Shown here: positions 44,150 through 54,892 of the stretch, in pieces
Numbering within the stretch: the stretch's first letter is position 1
Layout of the letters: every line of letters begins with the position of its first letter
NCBI GenBank assembly: GCA_012845835.1
Contig: JABAKD010000017.1
Span: 186,001 to 250,000 of the forward strand
DNA from: Undaria pinnatifida
Lineage: Eukaryota; Sar; Phaeophyceae; Laminariales; Alariaceae
Length of the DNA stretch: 64,000 bases
Direction: 5' to 3'
Program-made: the position numbers and the translations under genes
Notes under the pieces: model-generated
The model's input: the letters and a program-made list of their open reading frames with translations, nothing else
The model's database searches: none
What the model was told of the DNA's origin: nothing

Positions 44150-44375
44150 GTGATTTGGGATTTTCGTTATGACAGTCTTACTTGTCGGTTTCGTCCCGGT
44201 CCGGGTTATTTGCCTATTGTTGGGTACCTAGTTCTTCGCTGGTGTTCTTGATGGTAGGCTGTGAGCTCTCACGCACGAACTCACTTCTCGACTCGCATCT
44301 ACCCTGAGTCGAGAAACTAATCAGTGGCTTGAAACCTACCCCGCTGGGAGCTAACAAACACTCTAGAGTGAACCG
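44150..44375 (+). repeat. Dispersed repeat shared with 47710-47930, copy 1
   Basis: Contains GATTTGGGATTTTC-GTATGACAGT, a GTTTCGT-CCGGT block, a TGGTAG-CTGTGAGCTC block, CACTTCTCGACT and CTACCCCGCT. It occurs in the same orientation and about 75 percent similar at 47710-47930. The end may continue to AACACTCTAGAG. Confidence 0.7.
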
Positions 44376-44699
44376 GTTCGGTCTAACCGTCTACAGGTCA
44401 TCCGTATTGCAACAGGGCCATGCTCTCCAAGAACCGGGAGTAACGAAAGCGCAGGCGATCGGAGGGAGGGTGGTAAATACTACAGAGAGCTTGGTGGGGA
44501 TGGGGCGTGTTTGTGGAACCAGCCTTTTTGGAGACAAGCGGAAACGAGCAGCAAGGCGCAAGGAGGAATCCGGAGGGGAGAAGGAGAGAGCCACCGCTGG
44601 CATGGCAGGGAGACATGCAGCACCACCATCGTCGGGCTTCTTGATTGTGGTAGAGAGAGGAGGAAGAGCAACTTAACAGGCGCGTTGCTTTCTGACGGC

Positions 44700-44755
44700 G
44701 GTCGGTAGGGCTAACAAACGGTGGGTTGTGGGTTCGAATCTCACCGACTTTATAT
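44700..44755 (+). repeat. tRNA-like box B fragment
   Basis: GTGGGTTGTGGGTTCGAATCTCACCGAC contains a perfect T-loop (GGGTTCGAATC) and a T-stem, but no convincing cloverleaf can be drawn upstream. Probably another SINE head or a decayed tRNA. Confidence 0.4.
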
Positions 44756-44759
44756 TTCG

Positions 44760-45511
44760 TCTTTGCGAGCGTGCGCGCTGGAGACGTTATGAATGGTTAT
44801 GATAGCTTACTCCCGAGTACTGCTGTAGACTAGTGCGCGGAAGAGGAAAAGCCCTACGGTGGAGCATCACCGTAGGCAGGGAGTAGCAGAGCTTGCGTCC
44901 ATAATGGTAGCACCACCTAGGACACCCCCACCGTATACAGCGGCGAGGGGGGTGTACAGCAGCAGACAAAGAAAATGCCCTGGATGTTATTAAGTCGCAC
45001 GGCATTTACTTCTTGTTATAATTTGTCGTACGCACTCCGCTTCATCAGAAGGTTGGTTTTGGAGGCATCAGATATGGGGTTATCTGCACATGCCGCGAGA
45101 AGTCGAAGTTCGGCAGCCGTGTGCATCCTACCTGGAGGGTGGCAAAGTCGCGCGGCATAATAGCCGCGTGCTTCCTGCTGCTGGTAACAGTGGTAGGAAC
45201 GGGCGTGGGGTAATCGTGGGGTGTTTGCAGCAGACCAAATAACGATGGGGTTTCGTCCGGGTTAAACGTCGAGCGGTATGGCCGCACGCACTCTATGATC
45301 AGCAGCAGCAACAGCAACAGCGGAGTCATGGAGCGAGCAGATCTGGTTATTCGTCAGCCGGAGCTTTGTGGTTCGGCAACATCGCGGGGCGGGGGGGGGG
45401 GCAGGTCTGGTCGTATGGTAAGATTCCGTAAGGAGATGAATGAAGACTTTATTTTACGATGGATACTGCTGTCGATCGAGATTTTGGTTTTGGTCGAACC
45501 TGGCGCTTGTT
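44760..45511. other. Unassigned region
   Basis: Short frames on both strands without domains. (CAG)n and G10 runs occur at 45301-45325 and 45389-45401. No repeat shared with the rest of the window was noticed. Confidence 0.35.
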
Positions 45512-45673
45512 TATTTGCTGCAGATGTGGGACCCGTAGGCAGTAAACGTGTACCACGTCCCAGGTATCATTTATTTGCGGCAAGAGTGTGGGGCCCATAA
45601 ATAGTAAACGATACTCGTATCATTTATTTGCGGCAAGTGTGGGACCCGCAAACAGTATCATACGATTCATTCT
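45512..45673. repeat. Tandem repeat, three units of about 50-60 bp
   Basis: Each unit has TATTTGC(T/G)GCA then GTGTGGG(A/G)CCC then AGTA-ACG-TATCATT. Confidence 0.8.
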
Positions 45674-45780
45674 GGACGATATGCGGGACTTTTTTGCGCC
45701 TGGTGGTTTTGAAGCGTGTTTTAATATTCAATTCGAACAGTCTTCGTAAATCCGAGAAACTCTGTACTGGTATTAAATAG

Positions 45781-46674
45781 TTATTTGCTGGTGTATAGTC
45801 TATAGTCTAATAGACAGCACCAAAAGGGGCGTGGTGGGGCTGATATAGTACCATAACGATTTATCTGGAGAAAAGAGCACGTAGGTACACCTTGAGATGT
45901 GTACTGCTCAGATGTGTGGTATTGATTGTGGCACTGATTGCATTGAATTTTTCGGGGAGGGCGTTGGCAGTAGTAGTCTTCTGATTGACTGCAAATACAG
46001 GAGGGTGAGCGCATTCATTCATGATTGATTGGTTGTTCTACCAACAGCAGTGTCATTTTGCGAATTCTTGTTCGCAATGGAGGAGTGATGGTCGAATAGT
46101 TTTCGTAGCTGGGAGGGCTTAGGCTGTTCGTGTCGACAGTGGCGGCATTTTTTTGTTTATTTAGACTATTCGATTATTTGGAGCTAGCGAACAAATAGGG
46201 GTGTTTTCGGTTTTTATGATGTTTGGAAGCGACAAATATTTTGAGGAATTAAGCTTGTTCGCAAGGTTTCGTTACTGTGGCGTAGACTAAAGTGTTTTGC
46301 TTTTTTTTTTTTTTTTGTCCTCTGGCGGATGGGGAAACTGTATCTTCTATTTGTGGCTGCCTACGTGTGTTGACGAGATGAGCTGGGGCATCCTTGTGGC
46401 CGTGCAGGATATACTGGTGGTCTTAAAATGAGAGAGGGGATGCAAAGTCATGATTATTAGTCATTGAATTACAGAAGTTGTTTTTCCGAAACTCGATGTA
46501 TGTGAGGTTGCAATCTTGTTTGGGAATTCGAAGGATGAGATAGTTTGAGGATTTGATGTAATTCACAAGCAAGTTGTTTTGCATATATTCTGCAATGAAA
46601 AACAGCGTGGCTTGTGGATGGTCAGATACTCTTTGTATCAGGGAAGGTGTAGGATAATTTTCGCGTCGGGTAAG
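45781..46674 (-). pseudogene. Decayed ORF of about 300 codons with a Cys/His cluster
   Basis: One minus-strand frame from 46674 to 45781 has only four in-frame stops, at about 46423, 46250, 46173 and 46015, in AT-rich sequence where many more are expected. The start lacks Met. Readable pieces are RRENYPTPSLIQRVSDHPQ, LFFIAEYMQNNLLVNYIK, LTYIEFRKNNFCNSMTNNH, a Lys-rich stretch from a poly-A run, and near the end CICSQSEDYYCQRPPRKIQC followed by NQCHNQYH. The last piece resembles a PHD-like or CCHC zinc-binding region with the final ligand missing. The origin is unknown; a retroelement Gag or an old gene are both possible. Confidence 0.5.
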
Positions 46675-46756
46675 TTATCGCGTTTTCGGGAAAGCATTTA
46701 TGCTATATTGTATTACCGGTGTGATCTGCGTTGATCTATATATTATTATAAAAATA

Positions 46757-47428
46757 AAAATACACTCCAGCTGTGAGATCAATTATTTTGTCGAAACACA
46801 TATTTGCAAGCTGTGTGTGATACTCCGATCGCGCGTATTACGGGTTGTGTGTCCTCATTAAGGATATAGGTCGGCGACTCCCCTTGCAACTACAGTGTAG
46901 CTATCAGAGTCAACAGGGTGATGTTAGGCAGTCTGTGCGCGGAAACTATGAAACCCGTTTCTGAGGGGACAAAATCTGACAGCTGTGGAAGGAAATGCAT
47001 CAGTTTATCAAGTGAATCCTGTAAGTCGAATATCCGGTGAGGGAGGGCGGAGTTTTGACGGACGTGGGGGCCTGATTTTGATCAAAAGTGGGGCGCGAGG
47101 GGGGGGGGGAGGGGGAGGGGACGGGTGGGGTAGGTCTATTTGAGCGTGAAAGCTATAAATCCTTCTTGTGGGGGAGGGGGGGGGAATGTGGCGGGAGAGG
47201 CGGGGGGCGGGGGGGGGGGGCTTTAGGTCGCATAGATGTAGGGGTTTGCTATACGCGTGGTGCTAGGTCTGGGCGATGGTGCGGGTGGTGGAGAAGGAGG
47301 GGGCGTTGGGGGCGGTTGGTGGGAATTGCAGCAGCGGCATGGACGGCTCTAAAACGATAACGAAGCGATATCCAGGGCGTGGAAGTGTTTACTACTCTGG
47401 CGGATTTCGATATTAGGTGGGGCGTTCA
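46757..47428 (+). repeat. G-rich interspersed repeat, full-length copy 11
   Basis: The clearest full copy, running from TACACTCCAGCTGTGAGATC to GATATTAGGTGGGGCGTTC with all blocks in order. G runs (47099-47118, 47166-47180, 47202-47220) are dense. Flanks are AT-rich on both sides. Confidence 0.88.
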
Positions 47429-47709
47429 ATATATATGGTCTATGGCGGTAGTAGGGGACAACGGGAGACGTTTGTCCGGGTGACCTCGCGGTCGTTGGCA
47501 TTTATCTATCGCATTCATGTTTGCCCTGCAGGCACGGATGTTGCAATGTCTTCATATGATTACAGTTAATTGTTGTAAGTGGAGTATGGAAGAGTTTCGC
47601 TCATGAGGATGGGTTTCCTCTTCTTGCCATTTTTGTTGTTTTAGGTGTGATGGAATTGAGCTCATTGTTGATTCGTCACTGTCTTGTGAAGAATCCGGGA
47701 GAGGGCCAT

Positions 47710-47930
47710 TTGATTTGGGATTTTCAGTATGACAGTTACTTATCAGTTTCGTGCCGGTTCAGGCTATTGGCCTATTATCGGGTACCTTGTACTTGGCTGG
47801 CGTTCTTGGTGGTAGACTGTGAGCTCCCACGCACGAGCTCACTTCTCGACTTGCCTCTTCCTTGTGTGAGGAGACTGATACAATGAGTACAAACCTACCC
47901 CGCTTGGTATTAACGAACACTCTAGAGGAC
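47710..47930 (+). repeat. Dispersed repeat shared with 44150-44375, copy 2
   Basis: Same blocks in the same order as copy 1, here directly downstream of the G-rich repeat and 100 bp before the related unit at 48030. Confidence 0.7.
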
Positions 47931-48029
47931 GAACAGCGCCCACTGTATCTAGGGCCTTATCTTTGAATGAAGTGTAAATTGCGTTGTAGCAGAGAATGAA
48001 TCATGAGATAGTATATATACCTGCCACTG

Positions 48030-48330
48030 CAGCCGGTGGGCGACGGCGCTGCTCACTGGGTAATAGATGTGGCATACGTTCGTACTGCATCCAGGTTATT
48101 GTGCAATGCAGTGTAGGCACTGTTGTTGGCACACAGTATGAATAATGCGATAGTATACTGCAGTACACAGGTGTACTACCTACTGCATCAGGGGTCCCAT
48201 TGTATAATGGGGGACAAGCTCTGATAGATCACAATACAAATCATGCAATTTCGTGTACTCTAGCACAAAGGCGACTGTGCCACTCGCTGGCGGCATCGAA
48301 CGGCCGTCGTGAGCCAGCACGTGCGTTGGA
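48030..48330 (+). repeat. Single unit related to the 43.3-44.1 kb tandem repeat
   Basis: Shares TTGGC-CGCAGTA, CACTCGCTGGC, ACGGCCGTCG-GAGCCAGC and a GACTGTGCC block with the tandem array, but in a rearranged order. Confidence 0.55.
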
Positions 48331-48338
48331 CGCCTGCT

Positions 48339-48590
48339 ACGATAGAGATACACCACTTTTTTTCCCAGGCCCCTCACTGCCGGAGCTCAACATATCTCTC
48401 AAAAAACTGATTTGGGTAATAAAACTGCTACTTCGACCGGTTGAAACTTCCCATGGGCTAGGATATACCACCAAAATCAAGCAAAACCAAAATGGCCTAT
48501 TTTTTTTTCTTTTCCCGACGATTTTGGGTTAAGGAGTCCCTTTATTTCATCACAAAACATTTCTCACACCACGGGTAATACCTCTATCGT
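48339..48590 (+). mobile_element. MITE, ACGATAGAGGTA family, copy 3
   Basis: The ends are ACGATAGAGATA and TACCTCTATCGT. The inverted match seems to continue outward (GACGC-TG-T on both sides). Internal AAAACTGATTTGGGTAATAA and GGGTTAAGGAGTCCC match copy 2. Confidence 0.78.
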
Positions 48591-48599
48591 ACACGCGTC

Positions 48600-51465
48600 G
48601 TTGACGTGATCATATCTGCCGCAGCATCGCGCGACACCCGTTAATTTTATCTGGCATACCAAAACGCACCAAGAACCCTAGGGTATGATACAACGTGGTT
48701 CGGTCAAGTGGTCTGCGAGGTTGACGCCACCCTCACGGATTCGCCGCGACCCCACCGCGACGGCTCACGTTGGCGTTATGGTAAACGGTACGCGCCAGGT
48801 TTTGCTCTCGCTCGTATATACCAGTTATATGCGAGTATAAATACGAGTATGCTTCGTTGGTGTTGTGCCAGTATGTATCTACTGCGCTAACTAGACATTT
48901 AGATTAAGAAGGGAGACTAATCTTGCGGGAGTTGTAAAGAGCATACTGCAGCGCGTAGCCACCTCCGCAGTCCCGCGACTCCCGCGGCAGTGGGAAACCC
49001 GTGCGCACCAGGGACTATTCGTGGTCGTGTCGTACATCAAAGCATACTTCGTACCAGGTAGGGACAGTTTATGTGCATTCCATGTCTCCATTAACAGACA
49101 CTTAGAATAGGAGGACCACTCTTCCCGTATATTTATGTTGCAACGCGGTTGGCGAGCAGAATAAGAAAAACAAATCACTGAACCCGGCTACCTAGCTCTT
49201 CCCCCTCCCCACCCCTTCCCCCATCGAAAGAGAAAAAGGGAGAGAGGAAGAGGAAGAAGGGAGGGGCACATACTAAGTACCTTGATCTGCTGCCGCCACC
49301 AGCAAGAATCCCAACTCGCTTGCGCTCGACTCGGTCTTGCTATACAAGGCATTTTCGATGTTTTCAATCGTCTAGAAAGAGCCTGCAGCAGTACGGGTGG
49401 CAAAATGTGTCGTATAGCTCTTATCATTGCGCTTTCAACACATGTAGCGAGCACACTAGTGAGCACACTTTCTACCCGGCATCCAGGGCTGCTTCGCGTG
49501 ACAGATTTTGGAAGTGTCATTGTATTGCGTCAATGTTTCCCTCTGATCCCCAAAGGGATTAACGGGCAATTCCAGGCGTACAGATACAGGCACGGTATTC
49601 CGGCTCGTGCCGTCTTATGCGTCTCTTTTGCTTGTCGTGGTTCGTGTGAAGGCCTGGTTGTCATAAAATGACGACATGCCTCGCGACCAAATGCATTGAT
49701 GTGTATGAATGCTCGAAGCTGGAATGCTAGTCGGCAGGTACGCAAGCATGCCGCCGCCGCGTTCTGCTTGCCCATGCCCTGTTTGCCCGTCGCTCGTGCA
49801 TAAAACATATGCGCGTGTCGAATCCTCCGTACTTTATCAATTGAAAGGAGGGTGCGCGTTTTGAACCTATCCTCCTGTGGCTTCAGTGATACACCGCCTT
49901 GACGCCGCAACGGGGCTGATTGCAAGGCCCAGAGACGAGCGTTCCGGAAGAAGAGTATAACGAGAGGATGAACAGATAGAAAGCACAACAGAACAAAAGA
50001 TACCCAGACGGAGTCAACAGTTACGACAGCCCGCAAGATGTCTTCCAACCAAGAATACAACGGTAACTGGACACGCGTTCTGGAAATGAAGAGCATACGT
50101 TTGGGAATAGATAAGCTGAACAAAAACTGGCCAGCAAGTCGAAAGCACTTTCCTCACTACGATTACAACCCCACACGCCGTCTAACCTTGGGGGGTAGAT
50201 ACAAGTGGAGAAAGCCTGTGTAACGGTATGAGATCTATACGATGAGAAAATCAAGAGCGACCTAACCCTATGGTGGTGAAAAGTGAGAATGTCAAGAACG
50301 ACCTCACAACCAGCTAGCGGAACGTGAGACGATCGAGAACGACCTCATCACCCGTTCTACATGACCGGGCCCTCCTTCATCAGAAGCTTAAATTTCCGGA
50401 GATGCCCCAACTTGGGGGTTTGCACAAGAGTATTTGCAACGTCTACTGTTTTTGGGAAGGCAAGAGAAATTTCGAGATCGTCCGTCTACGAGAACGGTGC
50501 GAACATGCTGTTTCCTGGAAGGGAAGGGAAGTTTGAAGATCGCGGGTTTACCGGTGTCTACAGGAACCACTCGCTGAAACGGTGGGTTAGGTTGGGGATG
50601 GAGGAGTTTACCCACAGTTGCTGCGATGACCGGTGGAATCTTAAGCTGCCGGGACACCCAACACCGGGGGAGAGGAACTCCGGATGCGGCGGAGTCACGG
50701 AGGCGGTTATAGGCCTGTGTCGAGAACTCCCTGACACCTGCCAAGCGCCGGCGCTAGACAAGCGTTGCGGTGGAGAAGGAAGGAACAAGGTCGGGCCAGC
50801 GGCAACGGAGAGCGGAGGAAGGTGTCCACGCAGTGACCGTGCTGTGACAGGGATGCCCGCTTTGTGCGGACGATAGTTATGCGTCGGGCAGGGGGGGTGT
50901 GGCAGCGTTTCGGACTCAATGGCGCCACGGGCGTGACAGGTGTTTTGAGATCCGTGGTGATTGCCTGGACCAGCATTGCGAGGAGGGTGCGTTGTGTAAA
51001 GTGGAGATGAAGCCATTGGAGAGGCTTGCCACTGCATCGGCGCGGGGAAAGCAAGGAGGGCCCCGGTGGAGTAACCCTCCTTGCAAAACAAGGAAACCCA
51101 CTTTTGGCGTCCATCTACAAACTAAAAAACATACTTGCGGTTTCGTTGAGATCTTGCCCTGTAGTTACTCATTGCATCCAGAGCAACACTCAAAGTGACC
51201 CACACCACATGTCCACAGTCAAGCGCCCACCCGATGTGCCGCCACGAACGTTGCTCTCGTACCACTCGCAACCCACCTGTTCAATAAGCCTGTGTACCCG
51301 TTCTGGCAAAAAAAATACTGCTCATGAATTTCGTGGTAATCTGGTGATGTGGTGGCTGCAAAGAGAGCTGCAGGTCAAACTAGCAGGGCCACAGGTGGAA
51401 CTGGTGTTGATAGGTGCCAGAGGACACCATGCTACTGTAACATTTACTATCCTGCTCAACTCGTA
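48600..51465. other. Unassigned region
   Basis: There are several long frames (plus 49282-49671, minus 49530-50123, plus 50361-50876 and the matching minus frames) without a recognisable domain. 50500-51100 is GC-rich, and frames on both strands are long only because AT-rich stops are rare. A GGTTCAAAACGCGC sequence near 49850 on minus resembles a box B. Confidence 0.35.
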
Positions 51466-51768
51466 AGAGGTTTTACCCTCAGCGACCTTCTGCACAAGCC
51501 GTGTTCACAGGTGTCTTCCCTTATCCCCCGTGGTACTTGGTTTCACTTTTCATCCCACACAGTGTTCAGCATTCCCATTTTTACCATTTTGCGCTCGTCG
51601 ATTTTCATCGAATTTTGCCAACTCGCGCTCTCGAGCTTTCCGCTCATTTTCATGTTACGCAAGAAAAAATACTTACCTACCATACGAGCACGAGCATGCA
51701 CTCCGTGAGACTTGAACCGACACCCTTGACGTTAGTGCGGACAATATTCACCTACTTCGGGGCATCGA
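51466..51768 (-). repeat. tRNA-related SINE-like element, copy D
   Basis: Carries the same body as copies A and B (GTTCACAGGTGTCTTCCCTT, GCTCGTCGATTTTCATCGA, CTCGCGCTCTCGAGCTTTCC on plus) and a box B like GTCGGTTCAAGTCTC on minus. Confidence 0.65.
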
Positions 51769-52124
51769 CAGATATTGTATCGATGCTCTGCTGCTACCGA
51801 GGTAACCCTGATTTCTTGCGTCACCTCACCATGAATGACCACTCTGAAGGAAAGCCTTGTAGTATTGAATGATTGGTCGGTTAGTCCCGCGCGTGGTAGT
51901 ACCAGACTGCAGGACGATTATACGAAGGCGGCCAATTTATCATCTGCAGACCTTGACCGCGCATGCTACGCGGTGTATATGTCATCATCTAGGCAATAGG
52001 TAGATTATTCCCCTGTTAATGTCTATCATTTGGTCGAAGCTGGGGAAAGTCTGAAGCCGTTTATCACAGAGCCAGGTGCCCGACAGTGTGTATGCATTTT
52101 CCCTCACACAAAAAGTCAATCGTG

Positions 52125-52935
52125 TCATCCAGAGCGCTATACTTGAAGCTCCGCAGCGTGCCATGGCCCCCGTCGACAATTTCCACGCTCTTCCGTTCGC
52201 CCCACCTTCCCTGCGCATGCCGCGACCAACTCTCCCTGCGTCTAGCTCACCCTGACCAACATACCCAGCTACCTGACCAGCTTACCCGGCTATTTGACCC
52301 CATACTCGGCTATCTGACAAACATACCCGGCTACCTGATCAATATACACGGCTACCTGACCAACATACACGGCAAACTATAACGCAGAAGAGGCTGTTCC
52401 CGCTTGCATCTTCTCCAGTCTCGTCTCCATAGCGAGGATATCGCGAGCGGATCTCATTGTTTACTATTCACACAATATGATCAAATATATATGAATATAT
52501 ATATATATATATATATATACCTAGGCCATAGGATTGCTGCCTGGGTAAACTGTGCATTTTATATTCAATTGCGATTTCTGGGCGGAGCAGAGAGCTCTCC
52601 AAGTCGGGAGCCACAGGAAAATGACATACACCCATATCGTGACACGTGACCTTGCCCTCTCACAACACTTCAATCTTATCGTCTATAGCGCTACACCTAA
52701 CGCGTCGCAGCGCGCCGTTTTCCCCATCCACCCTAGTCACATTTTTCCGCCTGTCTCTTCGCCGCACCCTCTCTACCCACGCCCGCGATCCACCCTCCCC
52801 TCCAACATCAGCGCCCGGCTGACCCTGACCAACACCCCAGCCTGCCCGACCAGTATCTCCGGCTACCTTACCAATATCTCCGGCCAGTTCTAACGCAGAG
52901 GAGGCTATTCCTGGCCACATCTTCCTGAGTCCCGT
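52125..52935. repeat. Old tandem duplication with a 21-bp minisatellite
   Basis: 52125-52440 and 52675-52935 share CGTCGCAGCG-GCC / GCAGCGTGCC, the CCCGGCTACCTGACCAACAT minisatellite, and the end TAACGCAGA(A/G)GAGGCT. The first copy has about six CTGACCAACATACCCGGCTAC units. An (AT)n run at 52490-52520 separates them. Confidence 0.7.
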
Positions 52936-53039
52936 ATTTTCCAGCTTTGGTGAAGATGTCACAGTGGCCGTTCGCGATATTTTGGTTGCTTGAGCAGACC
53001 TGTTAGGTTGGTCTGAAGTTCCCTGTGTGGAACTTGTGT

Positions 53040-54300
53040 CGCCATTTGTTTCGGCGATGTTGTCATCACCAGCATCACCACCATCACCACCATCACCTTG
53101 CCGTTACCGTAGACATAAAGAAACCAATCAACAACGGGGGCATTTAGGCCACAGAAACGAGCATGTCAGCTTTGGATTCAGCCGGTCGATCAGAAACCGA
53201 AAGTTAACCGTTGACCCTACGCTACAATTTGTTTACGTATACATATACCAAGTACGTTCCCATGCCATTTTTCATGTTTGTTCTAGACAAGGCCACTATA
53301 CTGCAAATTCGCGCGCGTGATTCTGTATTCCAAATTCCCAAGACATGGGTATGGCTGTATCTTTTAGTCATCTCCACAACCATCTTGACGAAACCGTGGG
53401 GCGAAACGCATCAACCAACGACAGATGGTGAGGCCACAGAAACAAGTGCAATGTTTAGCGGCCAGTCAGAAACCGCTCTGTGGTCTTGACGCTACTACAC
53501 TGCAAATGCTATACTGCAAATGCGTGTGCTTCAACATTCCAAGTAGTATGTCCGAAAACGCGTATGCGGTTGTATCTTGCAGGCATCTCCACCACCATTT
53601 TACCCTTACTGAAGTGAAAAACGATCCAAAAACAACAGTTAACTGCAGATGTTCAGCCCTCAAAACCAGCGCGCTACATTGATTTTCAGACGATCGATCG
53701 ATCGGACACCTATCGGGGGTGGCATCGCTATTAATAGTTAGAAATTAATAGTTACATGCGGAATGAATACTACAAAAAAAAATCAAGTAGTCTGCCCTGA
53801 CAAGATGGCTGTGCTTGTATCTTGGGCATCTCCATAACCATCTTACGGCTACCGCAGGAAGAACCGACACAAAACACGACAGATGCTCAATCCTAAGAAA
53901 CGAGAGTGTTAGTGATTTTCTTGGGTCGATCGATCTGAACCGAAGGGAAGGGACAACCCGGCTACACTGCCCAAGAAGTGCTCATTAGATTCCAACTAGC
54001 CTATCCCCAAAACGTGGCATTTTGTATACAAGGCATGGGAGCCTTCGTCGCCATCTTACCGTTGCCGTAAAGAGAAATACACCAAACACAAACGATCTTC
54101 AGGTCACAGAAACAACTGTGTCAGCTTAAAATTTAAGTCAATCGATCAGAAATCGAACAGTGTTTTAACAGCTGGCCTTTACGCTACCACCTATTTTTTT
54201 CCCGTTCGATACATTATCGTTAGCCTATTTGAGGGTTACCATCCTGAAATTACACGTAGTAAAGCAGTCCCCAAACGTGGCTGCAATTGCATTTTACAGC
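53040..54300. repeat. Degenerate satellite, unit about 210-290 bp, five copies
   Basis: Landmarks repeat in order: CATC(T/A)CCA-AACCATCTTACC, a GAAA-ACA-CAA stretch, AGGCCACAGAAACGA, AGTCGATCGATCAGAAACCGAA and ACGCTAC-ACTGCAAAT. Copy starts are near 53040, 53370, 53585, 53830 and 54045. Confidence 0.7.
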
Positions 54301-54690
54301 TATTAAGGTCGGGATCAACGCTCCTGTCCGAAAGAACACGCGTTGGAAGCAACTATCGCAACTAGAAACAATGATAGAGCGCTGGGCGAAAATGACCTGG
54401 ACTAGGCAGTGCAGTCCTCAAAAGAGTCATCGTACTTGCCGAGAGGCAAAACCTGCGAGATGTCTGGGCAAGAACCGTATCTACAGATCCCACCGTGAAA
54501 AATGTAAGCGCACGAACTCTGTCACAAAGATCCCACCCATGAAAAATGTGCTCAACCATGCAGATCGTACTGCTCCCAACGTGCAAAAGGACCAAGCTCT
54601 CGCAGATCTTGTAGATCAGGGATATACTTGTCCAAAAAAACTCTGTATAATGAACTAGGGATCTGACCTGCCCGACATGCGAAAATTTAC

Positions 54691-54892
54691 CTTCCGGCAG
54701 GTGTCCGAAACCGTCTGCACTCAGGGAAGGCTCTTTCCAGGCCCCCCTTTGATGCTCCAGGCCCCTCTGGGCCGTGATAACGCAGACGTCGATGTTGCTA
54801 CCGCTGCCCAGATCGTTCTCGATGCCAGCGGCGATCGCTGACATGACGAGCTGCTTTGCTTCTTCTTCGCCGAGATCCTCACGGTGTCCTTT
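54691..54892 (-). CDS. PSMB7: PSMB7 exon with Asp166 and Ser169
   Basis: TTGCTAG acceptor, GTAAAT donor, 202 bp, ending in phase 1. [16 protein letters not shown] follows AVLE exactly as in the family, and [15 protein letters not shown] holds the last two catalytic-site residues. The remaining residues ([20 protein letters not shown]) diverge from the family, and an earlier donor may be used. Confidence 0.85.

Noticed and set aside
47088-47360. Gly/Arg/Trp frame that recurs in several places
   Set aside because: It recurs only because the G-rich repeat recurs. The frames are not conserved better than the DNA, and G runs dominate.
49290-49365. Minus-strand KRVGILAGGGSR, similar to a phosphofructokinase N terminus
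   Set aside because: Only a dozen residues, an in-frame stop just upstream and no neighbouring domain.
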